NCBI RefSeq assembly: GCF_947090775.1
Contig: NZ_OX352321.1
Span: 3,844,001 to 3,908,000 of the forward strand
From: Pseudarthrobacter sp. MM222
Lineage (GTDB): Bacteria > Actinomycetota > Actinomycetes > Actinomycetales > Micrococcaceae
Length of the DNA: 64,000 nucleotides
Direction: 5' to 3'
Shown piece by piece: positions 1-10,223 of the stretch; the first letter of the stretch is position 1, and each line of letters starts with the position of its first letter. A program made the position numbers and the translations under genes. A model generated the notes under the pieces. It was not told where the DNA came from. It saw only the letters and a list, made by a program, of their open reading frames with translations, and ran no database searches.

Positions 1-155
1 ACAGTACCGGCTGCCGGCAATGGTTCAACATGCTCCGCGACACCCTCACCTACGACATCCAGGCCGTCTACCCGATGGGCCAGCTGCGCCCTGCCTCGGG
101 AACCACAGCGCCCGCCGTCCCCAGCCCCGTCTCCCCGGAAGGAGCCATCAAATGA
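1..155 (+). CDS. soxD: Sarcosine oxidase delta subunit, C-terminal end (5' partial)
   Basis: The reading frame is open from base 3 and ends with a TGA at 153-155. The visible 50 residues contain [17 protein letters not shown], which matches the conserved C-terminal part of the small zinc-binding delta subunit of heterotetrameric sarcosine oxidase. The start lies outside the window. The stop overlaps the soxA start as ATGA, the usual translational coupling in this operon. The delta subunit is known to be structural in the SoxBDAG complex, which oxidatively demethylates sarcosine. Confidence 0.85.
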   Translation, partial: STGCRQWFNMLRDTLTYDIQAVYPMGQLRPASGTTAPAVPSPVSPEGAIK

Positions 156-3121
156 CCGCTCAGCCGCAACCCGCGCGTCTGTCCACCGGCGGACGCATTG
201 ACCGCAGCGTCATCTGGCGCTTTACCCTGGACGGCGAGGAATTCACCGGCCACCCCGGCGACACCCTCGCCTCGGCCCTGCTCGCCAACGGCCGGATCGC
301 CGCCCGCAACTCCCTGTACGAGGACCGGTCCCGCGGCATCCTGTCCGCCGGCGTCGAGGAATCCAACGCCCTCGTCAAGGTCGCCCCCCGGTTCCCGGGC
401 CACGTGGCCGAATCCATGCTCCCCGCCACCACGGTGACCCTCGTGGACGGACTCAGCGCCGAACTGCTCAACGGGCTCGGCAAGCTGGACCCCGACGAGG
501 ACCATGCCGAATACGACAAGAAGTATGTCCACACCGACGTCCTCGTCGTCGGCGGCGGCCCCGCTGGCCTAGCCGCGGCCCGCGAAGCCGTCCGAAGCGG
601 CGCCCGCGTCATCCTCATCGACGACCAGCCCGAACTTGGCGGCTCGCTGCTGTCCGGCTCCACCGACCCGGCCCGCGCCGAGACCATCGAGGGGGTCGCC
701 GCCCTGGACTGGGTCTCCAATGTCGAAACAGAACTGATCTCAGCGGCCGAGTGCACGGTGCTGAACCGCACGTCCGCGTTCGGGTCCTACGATTCGAACT
801 ACGTCATAGCGGCCCAGAACCGCACGGACCACCTTTCGAGCCCGGCCGCGCCCGGGGTGTCACGGCAGCGGATCTGGCACATCCGCGCCAGCCAGGTCAT
901 CCTGGCCCCCGGCGCCCACGAACGCCCGCTGGTCTTCGAAAACAACGACCGCCCCGGCATCATGCTCGCCTCCGCGGTCCGCAGCTACCTCAACCGCTAC
1001 GCCGTCGCCGCCGGAAACCGGGTCGTTATCAGCACCACCAACGACAGCGCCTACGCCCTGGCCACCGACCTGAAGGCCGCTGGCATCCGCGTCGAAGCTG
1101 TCGTGGACGCCCGTCCGAAGCAGAGCAAAACAGCCGCCGCAGCCGCCGCGGCCGGAATCCGCGTGCTGATAGGCAGCGCCGTTGCCAACACCACTGCTGA
1201 TGTGTCCGGCGACGGCCGGCTCCTCGGTGTCACCGTCCGGAGCATCAACTACGACGGCGAGCTCACCTCCGGCGTCGAACAGCTCGCCTGCGACCTGCTG
1301 GCCGTCTCCGGCGGCTGGTCCCCCGTAGTACACCTGCACTCCCAGCGCCAGGGCAAGATCCGCTGGGACGAGGACTTGGCGGCCTTCGTCCCCAGCAGCG
1401 TGGTGCCCAACCAGCAGGTGGCAGGTTCCGGCCGCGGCAGTTTCGAACTTGACGACTGCCTCGCCGAAGGCATCTCCGCCGGCGCCGCCGCGGTCGGTGC
1501 CATCGGCTTCGACACTGAAAACTCTGGCCCAGTCGTCGAGACGTCCGTCCTGGCTGAGCCCAAGGCGTCGGCCCCTACCCGTCAGCTCTGGCTGGTCCCC
1601 GGCCAGGACGGCGGCCCGGACGACTGGCACCACCACTTCGTCGACTTCCAGCGCGACCAGTCCGTGGCCGACGTCCTCCGCTCCACCGGGGCAGGGATGC
1701 GCTCGGTAGAACACATCAAGCGCTACACCTCGATCAGCACCGCCAACGACCAGGGCAAGACTTCCGGGGTGAACGCGATCGGCGTCATCGCCGCGGCACT
1801 CCGTCAGGCAGGCGAAGCGTCCCGGGGCATCGGTGAAATCGGCACCACCGCGTACCGCGCCCCCTTCACCCCCGTCGCATTCGCCGCGCTTGCCGGACGC
1901 CAGCGCCGAGAACTATTCGACCCGGCCCGACTTACCTCCATCCACTCCTGGCATGTCGCCCACGGTGCCCTCTTCGAAGACGTTGGGCAGTGGAAGCGTC
2001 CCTGGTACTACCCGCAGGCCGGCGAGGACATGGACGCAGCGGTGCTGCGTGAATGCGCCGCCGTCCGCGAATCCGTGGGCTTCATGGACGCCACCACCCT
2101 CGGCAAGATCGAGATCCGGGGCAAGGACGCGGGCGAGTTCCTGAACCGCATCTACACCAACGCGTTCAAGAAGCTCGCCCCGGGTTCGGCCCGCTACGGC
2201 GTCATGTGCACCCCCGACGGCATGATTTTCGACGACGGCGTCACTCTGCGCCTGGATCCGGACCGGTACTTCATGACCACCACCACCGGCGGCGCAGCAA
2301 AGGTCCTCGACTGGCTGGAGGAATGGCTGCAGACCGAGTGGCCGGACCTGGATGTGCACTGCACTTCCGTCACGGAGCAGTGGTCCACCATCGCCGTCGT
2401 CGGACCCAAATCCCGCGCCGTCGTGGCGAAGCTGGCCCCGGAACTGGCGGCCGACGGCGGCCTCGACGCCGACGCTTTCCCCTTCATGACGTTCAAGGAA
2501 ACCACGCTGGCTTCCGGCATCCAGGCCCGGATCTGCCGGATCTCGTTCTCCGGTGAGCTTGCCTACGAAATCAACATCCCGTCTTGGTACGGGCTGAACA
2601 CCTGGGAAGCCGTGGCCGCCGCTGGGGCGGAATTCAACATCACCCCATATGGCACCGAAACTATGCACGTGCTCCGGGCCGAGAAGGGCTACCCGATCGT
2701 CGGCCAGGACACCGACGGCACCGTCACTCCGCAGGACGCCGGGATGGAATGGGTTGTCTCCAAGGTCAAGGACTTCATCGGCAAGCGGTCCTATGCCCGC
2801 AAGGACGCCGGCCGCACCGACCGGAAGCACCTGGTAAGCGTCCTGCCCGTGGACGGCACCATCCGGCTCCCTGAAGGCACCCAGCTGGTGGAGCAGGGCA
2901 TCACCGTCAACCCCGCCTACGGTCCCGTCCCCATGCAGGGGTTCGTGACCTCGAGCTACCACAGCGCAGCGCTGGGCAGATCGTTTGCCCTCGCCCTGAT
3001 CAAGAACGGCCGCAACCGAATCGGCGAAACTCTGGTGGCCGCCGCCGGAGACCAGCTGGTGGACGTAGTCGTCGCCGAAACCGTACTTTTTGACCCTGAA
3101 GGGACCCGCAAAGATGGCTGA
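152..3121 (+). CDS. soxA: Sarcosine oxidase alpha subunit
   Basis: This 989-residue protein is the large subunit of heterotetrameric sarcosine oxidase, which converts sarcosine to glycine, H2O2 and methylene-tetrahydrofolate. An N-terminal 2Fe-2S-ferredoxin-like proline-dehydrogenase/SoxA segment is followed by a dinucleotide-binding motif GGGPAG at about residues 134-139. A GcvT/aminomethyltransferase-type folate domain fills roughly residues 600-980. The start at 152 was preferred to the upstream frame at 20 because it overlaps the soxD stop (ATGA) and begins the conserved sequence. The stop overlaps the soxG start. Length is usual for the family. No defects were seen. Confidence 0.95.
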   Translation: MTAQPQPARLSTGGRIDRSVIWRFTLDGEEFTGHPGDTLASALLANGRIAARNSLYEDRSRGILSAGVEESNALVKVAPRFPGHVAESMLPATTVTLVDGLSAELLNGLGKLDPDEDHAEYDKKYVHTDVLVVGGGPAGLAAAREAVRSGARVILIDDQPELGGSLLSGSTDPARAETIEGVAALDWVSNVETELISAAECTVLNRTSAFGSYDSNYVIAAQNRTDHLSSPAAPGVSRQRIWHIRASQVILAPGAHERPLVFENNDRPGIMLASAVRSYLNRYAVAAGNRVVISTTNDSAYALATDLKAAGIRVEAVVDARPKQSKTAAAAAAAGIRVLIGSAVANTTADVSGDGRLLGVTVRSINYDGELTSGVEQLACDLLAVSGGWSPVVHLHSQRQGKIRWDEDLAAFVPSSVVPNQQVAGSGRGSFELDDCLAEGISAGAAAVGAIGFDTENSGPVVETSVLAEPKASAPTRQLWLVPGQDGGPDDWHHHFVDFQRDQSVADVLRSTGAGMRSVEHIKRYTSISTANDQGKTSGVNAIGVIAAALRQAGEASRGIGEIGTTAYRAPFTPVAFAALAGRQRRELFDPARLTSIHSWHVAHGALFEDVGQWKRPWYYPQAGEDMDAAVLRECAAVRESVGFMDATTLGKIEIRGKDAGEFLNRIYTNAFKKLAPGSARYGVMCTPDGMIFDDGVTLRLDPDRYFMTTTTGGAAKVLDWLEEWLQTEWPDLDVHCTSVTEQWSTIAVVGPKSRAVVAKLAPELAADGGLDADAFPFMTFKETTLASGIQARICRISFSGELAYEINIPSWYGLNTWEAVAAAGAEFNITPYGTETMHVLRAEKGYPIVGQDTDGTVTPQDAGMEWVVSKVKDFIGKRSYARKDAGRTDRKHLVSVLPVDGTIRLPEGTQLVEQGITVNPAYGPVPMQGFVTSSYHSAALGRSFALALIKNGRNRIGETLVAAAGDQLVDVVVAETVLFDPEGTRKDG

Positions 3122-3749
3122 CACCGCAGCACTCGAAAATTCCAAGAAGATCCAAACCCTCCGGATGAGCCCGGCATCGCCGCTGCGGACAGCTTTTGAA
3201 GCCGGATCCGTGGCGGGCACCGTGGAAATCCGGGAAGTGCCGTTCCTGACCATGGCCGGGCTCCGGGTCGATCCGGCCGGCGACTCCCGGAAGCGGCTGG
3301 GCACCCTGACCGGCGGCCTGCCGTCCGCTTCCGGGGAGGTCCGAAGCAGCGGCGAAACCGCCGTGTTGTGGCTCGGGCCGGCCGAATTCCTGCTCGTGGC
3401 CCCGGCGGAAGCTCATGAGAGCCTGGGCGGCGACCTTCCCGGTGCGCTGTTTGAGGCACTCGGCGACGACGCCGGCCAGGTGGTGGATCTCTCCGCCAAC
3501 CGCACCACGTTCGAACTCTCGGGTCCCCGGGCGCGGGCCGTCCTGGAGAAGGGCTGCTCCCTGGATCTGCATCCCCGCGTCTTCAAGACCGGGACGGCCC
3601 TGTCCACCGAAATCGGCGGCATCCCCGCCGTGCTGTGGAAGACCGCCGAAGAGTCCTACCGGATATTTCCCCGAGCGTCCTTTGCCGAGTTCCTGGGCAG
3701 CTGGCTCCTCGACGCCATGCGCGAATACGCATCGCCAGAGGTCCCCTAA
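3114..3749 (+). CDS. soxG: Sarcosine oxidase gamma subunit
   Basis: This 211-residue protein follows soxA with an 8-base overlap, at the position the gamma subunit occupies in soxBDAG operons. It has the gamma-subunit/GcvT-like pattern, including [13 protein letters not shown] near residue 85 and [16 protein letters not shown] near residue 130. It is a structural and folate-site-flanking subunit in the known complex. The ATG at 3114 was chosen over an in-frame TTG at 3090 that lies within soxA. Identification rests on context plus these segments. Confidence 0.9.
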   Translation: MADTAALENSKKIQTLRMSPASPLRTAFEAGSVAGTVEIREVPFLTMAGLRVDPAGDSRKRLGTLTGGLPSASGEVRSSGETAVLWLGPAEFLLVAPAEAHESLGGDLPGALFEALGDDAGQVVDLSANRTTFELSGPRARAVLEKGCSLDLHPRVFKTGTALSTEIGGIPAVLWKTAEESYRIFPRASFAEFLGSWLLDAMREYASPEVP

Positions 3750-5165
3750 ATGGCGCTGAGCGTCCTTGACCTGTTTTCTGTTGGCATCGGGCCGTCGTCG
3801 TCGCACACGGTCGGCCCGATGCGGGCAGCCAAACGGTTCGCGGACGGACTCAAGAGCGACGGACAAATGGGCTCCACGGCAAGGGTGCAGGCCGAGCTGT
3901 TCGGTTCCCTCGGCGCCACCGGCCGGGGACACGGTTCGGACAAGGCCGTGGTCCTGGGTCTCCAGGGCCAGGACCCGGACACGGTCGACACGGGAACCGC
4001 CGATGACCAGGTGGCGGCAGCTGCGCTGGATGCCGAACTCCGAATCGGTGGGGACCACCGGGTGGACTTCAACTGGGACGAGGACGTGGTGCTGCACCGC
4101 CGCAAGTCCCTGCCGGCCCACCCCAACGGCATGACCTTCCGGGCGCTGGACCACACCGGGGCAGTGCTCAGGGAACGCAGCTATTACTCGATCGGCGGCG
4201 GCTTCGTCGTGGACGGCACGGCACAGGGCGCTGACCAGGTGGTGGCCGACGACACCGTTCTGCCCTACCCCTTCACCACGGCCGACGAACTCCTGGACAT
4301 CTGTCACCGCGAGAATATGTCCATCTCCGACGTCATGCTGGCCAACGAACTTGTCTGGCGCAGCGAAGCCGAACTCCGGGACAAGCTCCTGGCGCTGTGG
4401 GCTGTCATGCGCCAATGCGTGGAGAACGGCTGCGCGGCGGAGGGCATCCTGCCCGGTGGGCTGAACGTCAAACGGCGCGCCCCAGCGTTGTTCCGGACGC
4501 TGGCAGCAGCAGCGGAGAGCGCCGATGCGGAAGCCCTCAACCCCTCCCCCGTCCAGGTGCCCGCCGACCCGCTGCTCGCCATGGAGTGGGTGAACCTGTT
4601 CGCCCTCGCCGTCAACGAGGAAAACGCCGCAGGCGGGCGGATCGTCACCGCCCCGACCAACGGCGCCGCCGGGATCGTGCCGGCCGTGCTGCACTACTAC
4701 GTCAAATTTGTCCCGGGAGCCAACGACGACGGCGTTATCCGCTTCCTGCTGACGGCAGCCGCCGTCGGGATCCTGTTCAAGATCAATGCCTCCATCTCGG
4801 GAGCCGAGGTCGGCTGCCAGGGCGAAGTCGGCTCGGCCTGCTCGATGGCTGCAGCAGGGCTCTGCGAAGTACTGGGTGGCACCCCCGCGCAGGTGGAAAA
4901 CGCCGCCGAAGTCGGCATCGAACACAACCTTGGGCTGACCTGCGACCCGGTCGGGGGACTGGTGCAGATTCCCTGCATCGAACGTAACGCCATCGCCAGC
5001 GTCAAAGCCATCAACGCCGCCCGCCTGTGCCTGCACGGCGACGGCAGCCACAAAGTGTCGCTGGACAAGGCCATCAAAACCATGCGTGAAACTGGAGCTG
5101 ACATGAAGACGAAGTACAAGGAAACCTCCCGCGGCGGCCTCGCCGTGAATGTGATCGAGTGCTGA
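3750..5165 (+). CDS. sdaA: L-serine ammonia-lyase, iron-sulfur type
   Basis: This 471-residue protein deaminates L-serine to pyruvate and ammonia. It starts immediately after the soxG stop. The N-terminal beta domain begins [20 protein letters not shown], the family signature. The catalytic alpha domain contains cysteines in [20 protein letters not shown] and QIPCIERN that match the 4Fe-4S ligands of the single-chain bacterial enzyme. Within this operon it disposes of serine made from glycine and the one-carbon unit released by sarcosine oxidase. Length is typical. Confidence 0.96.
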   Translation: MALSVLDLFSVGIGPSSSHTVGPMRAAKRFADGLKSDGQMGSTARVQAELFGSLGATGRGHGSDKAVVLGLQGQDPDTVDTGTADDQVAAAALDAELRIGGDHRVDFNWDEDVVLHRRKSLPAHPNGMTFRALDHTGAVLRERSYYSIGGGFVVDGTAQGADQVVADDTVLPYPFTTADELLDICHRENMSISDVMLANELVWRSEAELRDKLLALWAVMRQCVENGCAAEGILPGGLNVKRRAPALFRTLAAAAESADAEALNPSPVQVPADPLLAMEWVNLFALAVNEENAAGGRIVTAPTNGAAGIVPAVLHYYVKFVPGANDDGVIRFLLTAAAVGILFKINASISGAEVGCQGEVGSACSMAAAGLCEVLGGTPAQVENAAEVGIEHNLGLTCDPVGGLVQIPCIERNAIASVKAINAARLCLHGDGSHKVSLDKAIKTMRETGADMKTKYKETSRGGLAVNVIEC

Positions 5166-5168
5166 GCC

Positions 5169-6050
5169 GTGGATACTCCGAAAAGCAGCGCTGAATATGT
5201 CCTAACCCTCGATTGCCCGGAGACTCGGGGACTCGTCCACGCCGTGTCCGGGTTCCTGCTCGAACAGGGTTGCGACATCTTGGAAAGCAAGCAGTTTGAC
5301 TCGCAGGACGACGCCCACTTCTTTATGCGCCTCCACTTTGCGGCGGCCGGAGACTCGACCGGCGGACCGGCCGGCGTTGAGTCGCTCCGTGAAGCCTTCG
5401 TGCCGGTCGCCGATAAATTCGGCATGCAGTGGCAACTGCGCGAACACGCGGCGAAACGCCGGGTCCTGATCATGGTCTCCAAATTTGAGCACTGCCTCAA
5501 CGACCTGCTGTTCCGCGCCCGCATCGGCGAACTTCCCATCGAGATAGTCGGGGTCGTCTCGAACCATCCGGACCACCGCGGGATCGTGGAATGGCACGGC
5601 ATCCCCTTCTTCCATGTGCCCGTCACAGCGGACACCAAACCCGCAGCCGAAGCGACCCTCGTGGACCTGGTGGACCGGCTCGATGTCGAGCTCGTCATCC
5701 TGGCCCGTTACATGCAGGTCCTCAGCGACGACCTGACCCGCCGGATGGACGGCCGCGCCATCAACATCCACCACTCCTTCCTGCCCAGCTTCAAGGGCGC
5801 CAAGCCGTACCACCAGGCGCACGCCCGCGGCGTCAAGACCGTCGGCGCCACCGCCCACTACGTCAACGCAGAGCTCGATGAGGGCCCGATCATTTCCCAG
5901 CAGGTGGTGGAGGTGGACCACACCTTCGGTGCCGACGATCTTGTGGCCGCCGGAAGGGATACTGAGCGGAAAGCCCTGTCCAACGCCGTCCGCTGGCACT
6001 GCGAGGGACGCGTATTCCTGCAGGGCAACAGGACGGTCGTACTGCGCTAG
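5169..6050 (+). CDS. purU: Formyltetrahydrofolate deformylase
   Basis: This 293-residue protein hydrolyses 10-formyl-tetrahydrofolate to formate and THF. An N-terminal ACT domain (about residues 8-85) precedes a formyltransferase-fold domain. That domain carries INIHHSFLPSFKGAKPY and a downstream LDEGPII, which hold the catalytic Asn/His and Asp. The GTG start is three bases after the sdaA stop, so it is probably translationally coupled. It recycles folate loaded by sarcosine oxidase and is a standard last gene of this operon in Arthrobacter-type genomes. Confidence 0.94.
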   Translation: MDTPKSSAEYVLTLDCPETRGLVHAVSGFLLEQGCDILESKQFDSQDDAHFFMRLHFAAAGDSTGGPAGVESLREAFVPVADKFGMQWQLREHAAKRRVLIMVSKFEHCLNDLLFRARIGELPIEIVGVVSNHPDHRGIVEWHGIPFFHVPVTADTKPAAEATLVDLVDRLDVELVILARYMQVLSDDLTRRMDGRAINIHHSFLPSFKGAKPYHQAHARGVKTVGATAHYVNAELDEGPIISQQVVEVDHTFGADDLVAAGRDTERKALSNAVRWHCEGRVFLQGNRTVVLR

Positions 6051-6138
6051 CACCTGTCAGCCCGGTGCGAGCACTGGCACGCTGCCGCACCGCCGAAGAC
6101 GCCGGCGCCGTGGCTGTGATGGCGTTGGAACGCGTTCC

Positions 6139-6152
6139 CGCGGATATCCGCG
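6139..6152. repeat. 14-bp perfect palindrome between convergent genes
   Basis: CGCGGATATCCGCG is a perfect palindrome in the 141-bp gap between the convergent purU and inulin fructotransferase genes. It has no spacer loop and no T-tract, so it is not a convincing terminator. It could be a binding site or chance. Confidence 0.3.
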
Positions 6153-6191
6153 CCCAAAGGTTCTCACCCCTGGTACAAGTGCATCTGTCGC

Positions 6192-7532
6192 CTAGAAACC
6201 GACCGTGGGTGTGGCCCTCAATGCGTTAACAGCCCTGTCTGCGAGAACTTGGGCGTCACTTCCGGAATCAAGGATGGTATTCCGGGCTGAATCGGAATCG
6301 ACCATAACGGCCGTAACGGCGAGGCCGTCCGCAGCCTCGGTCGTCAACAGAGCGTCCACCTGGGCCGAGAAGCAGGAGTCACTTGACTTGGCGTGAACGT
6401 CCATCGCCACCACGTGGTTGGTGGAGACGAAGTTGCCAACCCCCGCCATCAGCCGGATGATGACAGGCGTCGCACCTGCGGGCCGGATGCTCTGTGAGTC
6501 GATGATCTGGGAGAAGTGGTTGCCGATGACAGAGTTATTGCTGCCGCTGATACAGAGAAGTCCGTTGAGGTCGTCCAGCCCGTTGTCGACTCCCAGGAAG
6601 GGCGTCCAGGGCTCGTGGTCACGCAGGAAGTGATTCGTGGCCACGAGGTTTTCCGAACTATTGGCCGCGAGAATCAGCATCCCGGGGTAGAACGAATGCA
6701 GACGGTTGTTGGTGACGCTTGAACGGGTGACGCCGTCGAGATGGACGCTGCTCGCACCACGGGGGAATACGTTGTTCGCGGTTATCAGGAGCCCGCCATG
6801 GTTCTGGGCGTAGATCGAGTGACCCTTGAAGCCTGCTCCGACCAGGTTGTCGGTGATCTTGGATGCCTGTCCCCACCCGCGCAGCTCGATGCAGCTTCCG
6901 CATTCAGCGATGAAGTTGTCGTGAATGGAAAGCGCGTCCGCGTTGTAGATAGTGAGGGCGTTCTCAAGGTAGACGAACCCCATGCCTGATACGCGGAATG
7001 AGTCATTGGCGTTCGCGACGTAGATACCGGTCTTGCTGTTGACGTAGGTGTTCTCCGGATGCATATCCGAGCCATCCGAGTTGAAGTGCAAGCCGTCGAT
7101 GCAGAAGTTGGAGAACTCAACCGAGCTGATCCGCGGGCTCCCGCTTCGCTCAACGTAGAAGGCAGCTCCTTGGGATTCCTCACCGTGACCGTCGACGGGA
7201 ATGTCGACCAGAATGCGACTCCCTCCGGGCCACAGCTCATGCAAATCGGGCCATTGGTCTTCGGGAACGTTGAACCGGATGCTCGAGGACGTAAAGCCAT
7301 GTCCCGAGCCATGGATCTTGAGGAAGCTGATGTCGATCACCACCTGCGTCCGAAGGTGGTAGTCCCCGGGCGGAATGTAGATCACCGCGCCTGGCTTTCC
7401 TCCGTTGTTCGCATCGGTGACGGTCTGCCGGTCCTTGATGTCAGCGATGATGCTGTTGATTACTTCACCGACGTCCTTGAACGGATTGCCGACGGGCCAC
7501 GTCGTCACGTCGTAGCAGTTGTTGCTATGCAT
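6192..7532 (-). CDS. Inulin fructotransferase (difructose-anhydride forming), GH91-type beta-helix
   Basis: This 446-residue protein matches the inulin fructotransferase family, which cuts difructose dianhydride units from inulin. Segments such as YDVTTW at the N terminus, AVIYIPPGDYHLRTQVVID near residue 50, MGFVYLENAL, IAECGSCIEL, NNVFPRGASS and SFYPGMLILA are family-like. They form the turns of a right-handed parallel beta-helix. The start is supported by AAGGAAG upstream. There is no signal peptide, which is unusual because characterised enzymes are secreted. I cannot tell the DFA-I from the DFA-III product type by eye. It is the last gene of the fructan cluster and appears less G+C-rich than its surroundings. 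Confidence 0.85.
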   Translation of the reverse strand: MHSNNCYDVTTWPVGNPFKDVGEVINSIIADIKDRQTVTDANNGGKPGAVIYIPPGDYHLRTQVVIDISFLKIHGSGHGFTSSSIRFNVPEDQWPDLHELWPGGSRILVDIPVDGHGEESQGAAFYVERSGSPRISSVEFSNFCIDGLHFNSDGSDMHPENTYVNSKTGIYVANANDSFRVSGMGFVYLENALTIYNADALSIHDNFIAECGSCIELRGWGQASKITDNLVGAGFKGHSIYAQNHGGLLITANNVFPRGASSVHLDGVTRSSVTNNRLHSFYPGMLILAANSSENLVATNHFLRDHEPWTPFLGVDNGLDDLNGLLCISGSNNSVIGNHFSQIIDSQSIRPAGATPVIIRLMAGVGNFVSTNHVVAMDVHAKSSDSCFSAQVDALLTTEAADGLAVTAVMVDSDSARNTILDSGSDAQVLADRAVNALRATPTVGF

Positions 7533-7557
7533 AGGTTCTTCCTTGTGTTGTGGTTCC

Positions 7558-7614
7558 TCAGCACTTGGCGGCGCCGAGAGTCAGGCCAGCCGTGATGTGG
7601 CGCTGCAGGGCTTC
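7558..7614 (-). pseudogene. C-terminal remnant of a sugar ABC transporter permease
   Basis: Between the fructokinase and fructotransferase genes the - strand reads EALQRHITAGLTLGAAKC followed by a stop. This is the characteristic C terminus of MalG-type permeases; compare LLQRKIVAGMTLGAVKG at the end of the permease at 11550. Only about 18 residues remain, and the segment abuts the kinase stop codon. It looks like the scar of a deletion that joined a lost permease gene to the kinase. Confidence 0.6.
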
Positions 7615-8563
7615 ACTGGGCCACTGGTTGATACTCCGGGAGCTCCGCTCGCAGTTCCTCTGACGTTGGCGGGTGAGCTCCTGGGCGGCGAACTGTGATG
7701 GCCGCTGCTTTGGATGCCATGCGGCCCAGCGACTCCAGCACCGACGGTGCCAGCCCATCCGCTCCGCGCATGAGGAGTCCGTAGATCAGGGCGGACATGT
7801 ACGAGTCGCCGGCCCCAATGGTGTCGACCACGGCAGACTTAACCGAGGGAACGGCTACCCGTGTGCCTCCCGTTGTGAGCAGGGATCCCTCCGCTCCCAT
7901 GGTGACGGCGACGAGTCCGGCCCCCAGTTCAAGGATTCGTTTTGAGACGTCGTCCAGAGACAGCCGCGGATAGAGCCACAGTGCGTCCTCGTCGCTGAGT
8001 TTAACAACCTCCGTGAACGGGATGAGTTCCTCGAAGATGGTTTTCGCCTCAAATTGGCTGCCGAGCAGTGCAGGCCGGATGTTGGGATCGTAGGTGACCA
8101 CACAGCGCTTATGTGATTGCTCGAGAAGCTCTCTTACGACTGCCGCTCCCGGCGCCAGGAAGGTAGCTATCGAGCCGGTGTGCAGGACTTTGGGAAGGGT
8201 TGCCGGAGCGATCCGCGGGAGGTCCCATCGGATGTCGAAGTCATAATGTGCCGAACCATCGGAAGCCAGAACCGCAGTCGCCGTAGCAGTCCCGCCAGGG
8301 ACCTTGGAACCGGGCAAGAGCTTAACACCGGCGCTCCGAAGGTGCTTCTCGATAGCGGCGGCATAGTGGTCGTCGCCGATCGAGGTCAACAATGCGGTGT
8401 CCGCACCCAGCCGTCCGAGTCCGTAGGCAACGTTTGCGGGTGATCCACCGGGGTGCTCCACAGTGCCTCGGGGCGAGACAACTATGTCCACAAGGGCTTC
8501 ACCGACTACAAGGACATCCACGCCCGGTTTGGGATCATTGTCGGTGTGCTGGACTGTTGGCAT
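7613..8563 (-). CDS. PfkB-family fructokinase
   Basis: This 316-residue sugar kinase of the PfkB/ribokinase family probably phosphorylates fructose released by the neighbouring fructan hydrolases. PGGSPANVAYGLGRLGAD near residue 38 is the first PfkB signature. DTIGAGDSYMSALIYGLL near residue 255 is the second, with the catalytic Asp of GAGD. The start MPTVQH at 8563 was chosen over an upstream frame start at 8653 because AAAGGTCC precedes it and homology begins just after. It lies 37 bp downstream of the GH32 gene, in the same operon. Substrate is inferred from context. Confidence 0.88.
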   Translation of the reverse strand: MPTVQHTDNDPKPGVDVLVVGEALVDIVVSPRGTVEHPGGSPANVAYGLGRLGADTALLTSIGDDHYAAAIEKHLRSAGVKLLPGSKVPGGTATATAVLASDGSAHYDFDIRWDLPRIAPATLPKVLHTGSIATFLAPGAAVVRELLEQSHKRCVVTYDPNIRPALLGSQFEAKTIFEELIPFTEVVKLSDEDALWLYPRLSLDDVSKRILELGAGLVAVTMGAEGSLLTTGGTRVAVPSVKSAVVDTIGAGDSYMSALIYGLLMRGADGLAPSVLESLGRMASKAAAITVRRPGAHPPTSEELRAELPEYQPVAQ

Positions 8564-8600
8564 TCTGGACCTTTCATGAGTATCCGTTGGTGGTTGCGTT

Positions 8601-10184
8601 CTAGCCGAGCGCCGTGACAGTGAGCGTCCGGACAGTTGCCAGCCCGCCCTCAACCCTCAGCCGGTTCTCCGCATATCCCTGGTCAGGAAAAACAAGGTCG
8701 GTCAGGACCACCTTGCCGTCCTGCGCGAAAACCTCCACCGAGCAATGGTCGACGACGATCTGCAGCTTGAGTACGCCGTCCTCAAGGACCAGCGGGGCTG
8801 ACTCCACGGATGAAAACTCTTCGTGAAAGCCGGTGTTACCTGACCGCCTGCGGTCCAGGACGAGTTCGGCAGTGGCGGCGTTGTAGCTCAGCACTGTCCC
8901 CGCGCTTCCTTCATCATTTCCGAAGAGATGGAAGGCTACTTCTTCGGCGCTTTGAGGCAGTATCTCCGCCTCGATGATTTGGGCGCTGCCGGGTACCGCC
9001 TCCGGCAACCGGACGGATGAATTTCGCAGCTCGAAGGTGCCTGACTGCATTTGCTCGTCGGCCGCAGGCAACTCTTCTCCTGCGCAGAGGCCGGCCAGGA
9101 CCGGTTGCTGGGTCAGGCGGGCGGAGCCGTTTCCTGCTGTGAGGCGCAGTTCGCGGGCGAGGGTCATCGAGGACCGCCAGGGGGCGGTGGGCAGCTGGTT
9201 GGCGTAGTCCCAGTTGTTCATCCAGCCGATAATGATGCGCCGGCCATCCGGGGCGTTGCTGAAGGACACCGAGGCGTAGCAGTCGCGCCCCCAGTCCAGC
9301 CACAGGCATTGCTGCAGCGCTGCAGCGGCCGCGGAGGAATCGCCCAGGGCGCTGACCCCTGCTGGCGCCACGAGTGAACCGGCGTCGGGGAGGAATCGGA
9401 CGCCGTCGAAGTGCCCGACGAAGTACTGGCCGCCGGAACCTCCTGCCACTGCGCCGGGGTTGATGTTTACGATCAGCACCCATTTGATGTTGTCCGGGTC
9501 CCCGTCCACCGCCAGGGGAAAGAGATCGGGGCACTCCCATTCGCCGGCGTCGGCGTTGGCCGGGCCGAAGTCGCTCAGAAATTCCCAGGATTTGAGGTCT
9601 TCCGAACGATAGAAGACCACCTTTTGGTGCTGCGCTTCGACGGCGACCATGATCCAGCAGGCACCCTGGTCCCCTTCATAGCGGAAGACTTTGGGATCGC
9701 GGAAGTTCGCGGAGTGTCTGGTGAGGACAGGGTTTCCCTCGTATTTTCGCCATGTCATTCCCGCGTCCGTGCTGTAGGCAAGCGACTGGGCCTGCGTGCC
9801 GCTGTGTTTGGACGCGGCTTTGTAGGCACTGGTGTAAATGGCTACGAGGGCAGGTGCCTCCGCCGTGCCGAAACCGGACGTGTTGCCATGGTCCACTACG
9901 ACACTTCCCGAGAAGACGTCCTCTGTCTCGTCGCAGGCAAGGGCAACAGGATGTTCCGTCCAGTGCAGCAAGTCACGGGAGGTGGCGTGACCCCAGGACA
10001 TGTTGCCCCAGACGTTGCCGTACGGGTTGTTCTGGAAGAAAAGGTGGTACACGCCGTCGTAGAAGACTAGGCCGTTGGGATCGTTCAGCCAGGTATCCCG
10101 TGCCGAAAAGTGGATGGCAGGCCGGAACCTGGAGGTTGCGGCCGGGGCTGTTTCCGGGTGTGCGGCATCAAGGCAACTGGACAT
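8601..10184 (-). CDS. GH32 beta-fructofuranosidase / levanase-type hydrolase
   Basis: This 527-residue protein is a glycoside hydrolase family 32 enzyme that releases fructose from sucrose, fructo-oligosaccharides or fructans. The catalytic triad is visible: WLNDPNG with the nucleophile Asp35, FRDPKVF with Asp163, and EWECPDLF with the acid/base Glu217. A five-bladed propeller is followed by a C-terminal beta-sandwich (about residues 370-527). There is no signal peptide, so it probably acts in the cytoplasm on imported oligofructosides or difructose anhydrides. It lies 39 bp downstream of the lacI-type gene. Confidence 0.92.
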   Translation of the reverse strand: MSSCLDAAHPETAPAATSRFRPAIHFSARDTWLNDPNGLVFYDGVYHLFFQNNPYGNVWGNMSWGHATSRDLLHWTEHPVALACDETEDVFSGSVVVDHGNTSGFGTAEAPALVAIYTSAYKAASKHSGTQAQSLAYSTDAGMTWRKYEGNPVLTRHSANFRDPKVFRYEGDQGACWIMVAVEAQHQKVVFYRSEDLKSWEFLSDFGPANADAGEWECPDLFPLAVDGDPDNIKWVLIVNINPGAVAGGSGGQYFVGHFDGVRFLPDAGSLVAPAGVSALGDSSAAAAALQQCLWLDWGRDCYASVSFSNAPDGRRIIIGWMNNWDYANQLPTAPWRSSMTLARELRLTAGNGSARLTQQPVLAGLCAGEELPAADEQMQSGTFELRNSSVRLPEAVPGSAQIIEAEILPQSAEEVAFHLFGNDEGSAGTVLSYNAATAELVLDRRRSGNTGFHEEFSSVESAPLVLEDGVLKLQIVVDHCSVEVFAQDGKVVLTDLVFPDQGYAENRLRVEGGLATVRTLTVTALG

Positions 10185-10223
10185 GTGTGGCGTTCCTCTT
10201 GGGACGTGGAAGGGGCTGGCTGC

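Noticed and set aside
3000..5051. 683-residue open frame on the - strand
   Set aside because: It is antisense to soxG and sdaA, both clear genes; the long frame is a by-product of high G+C codon usage and its translation is low-complexity.
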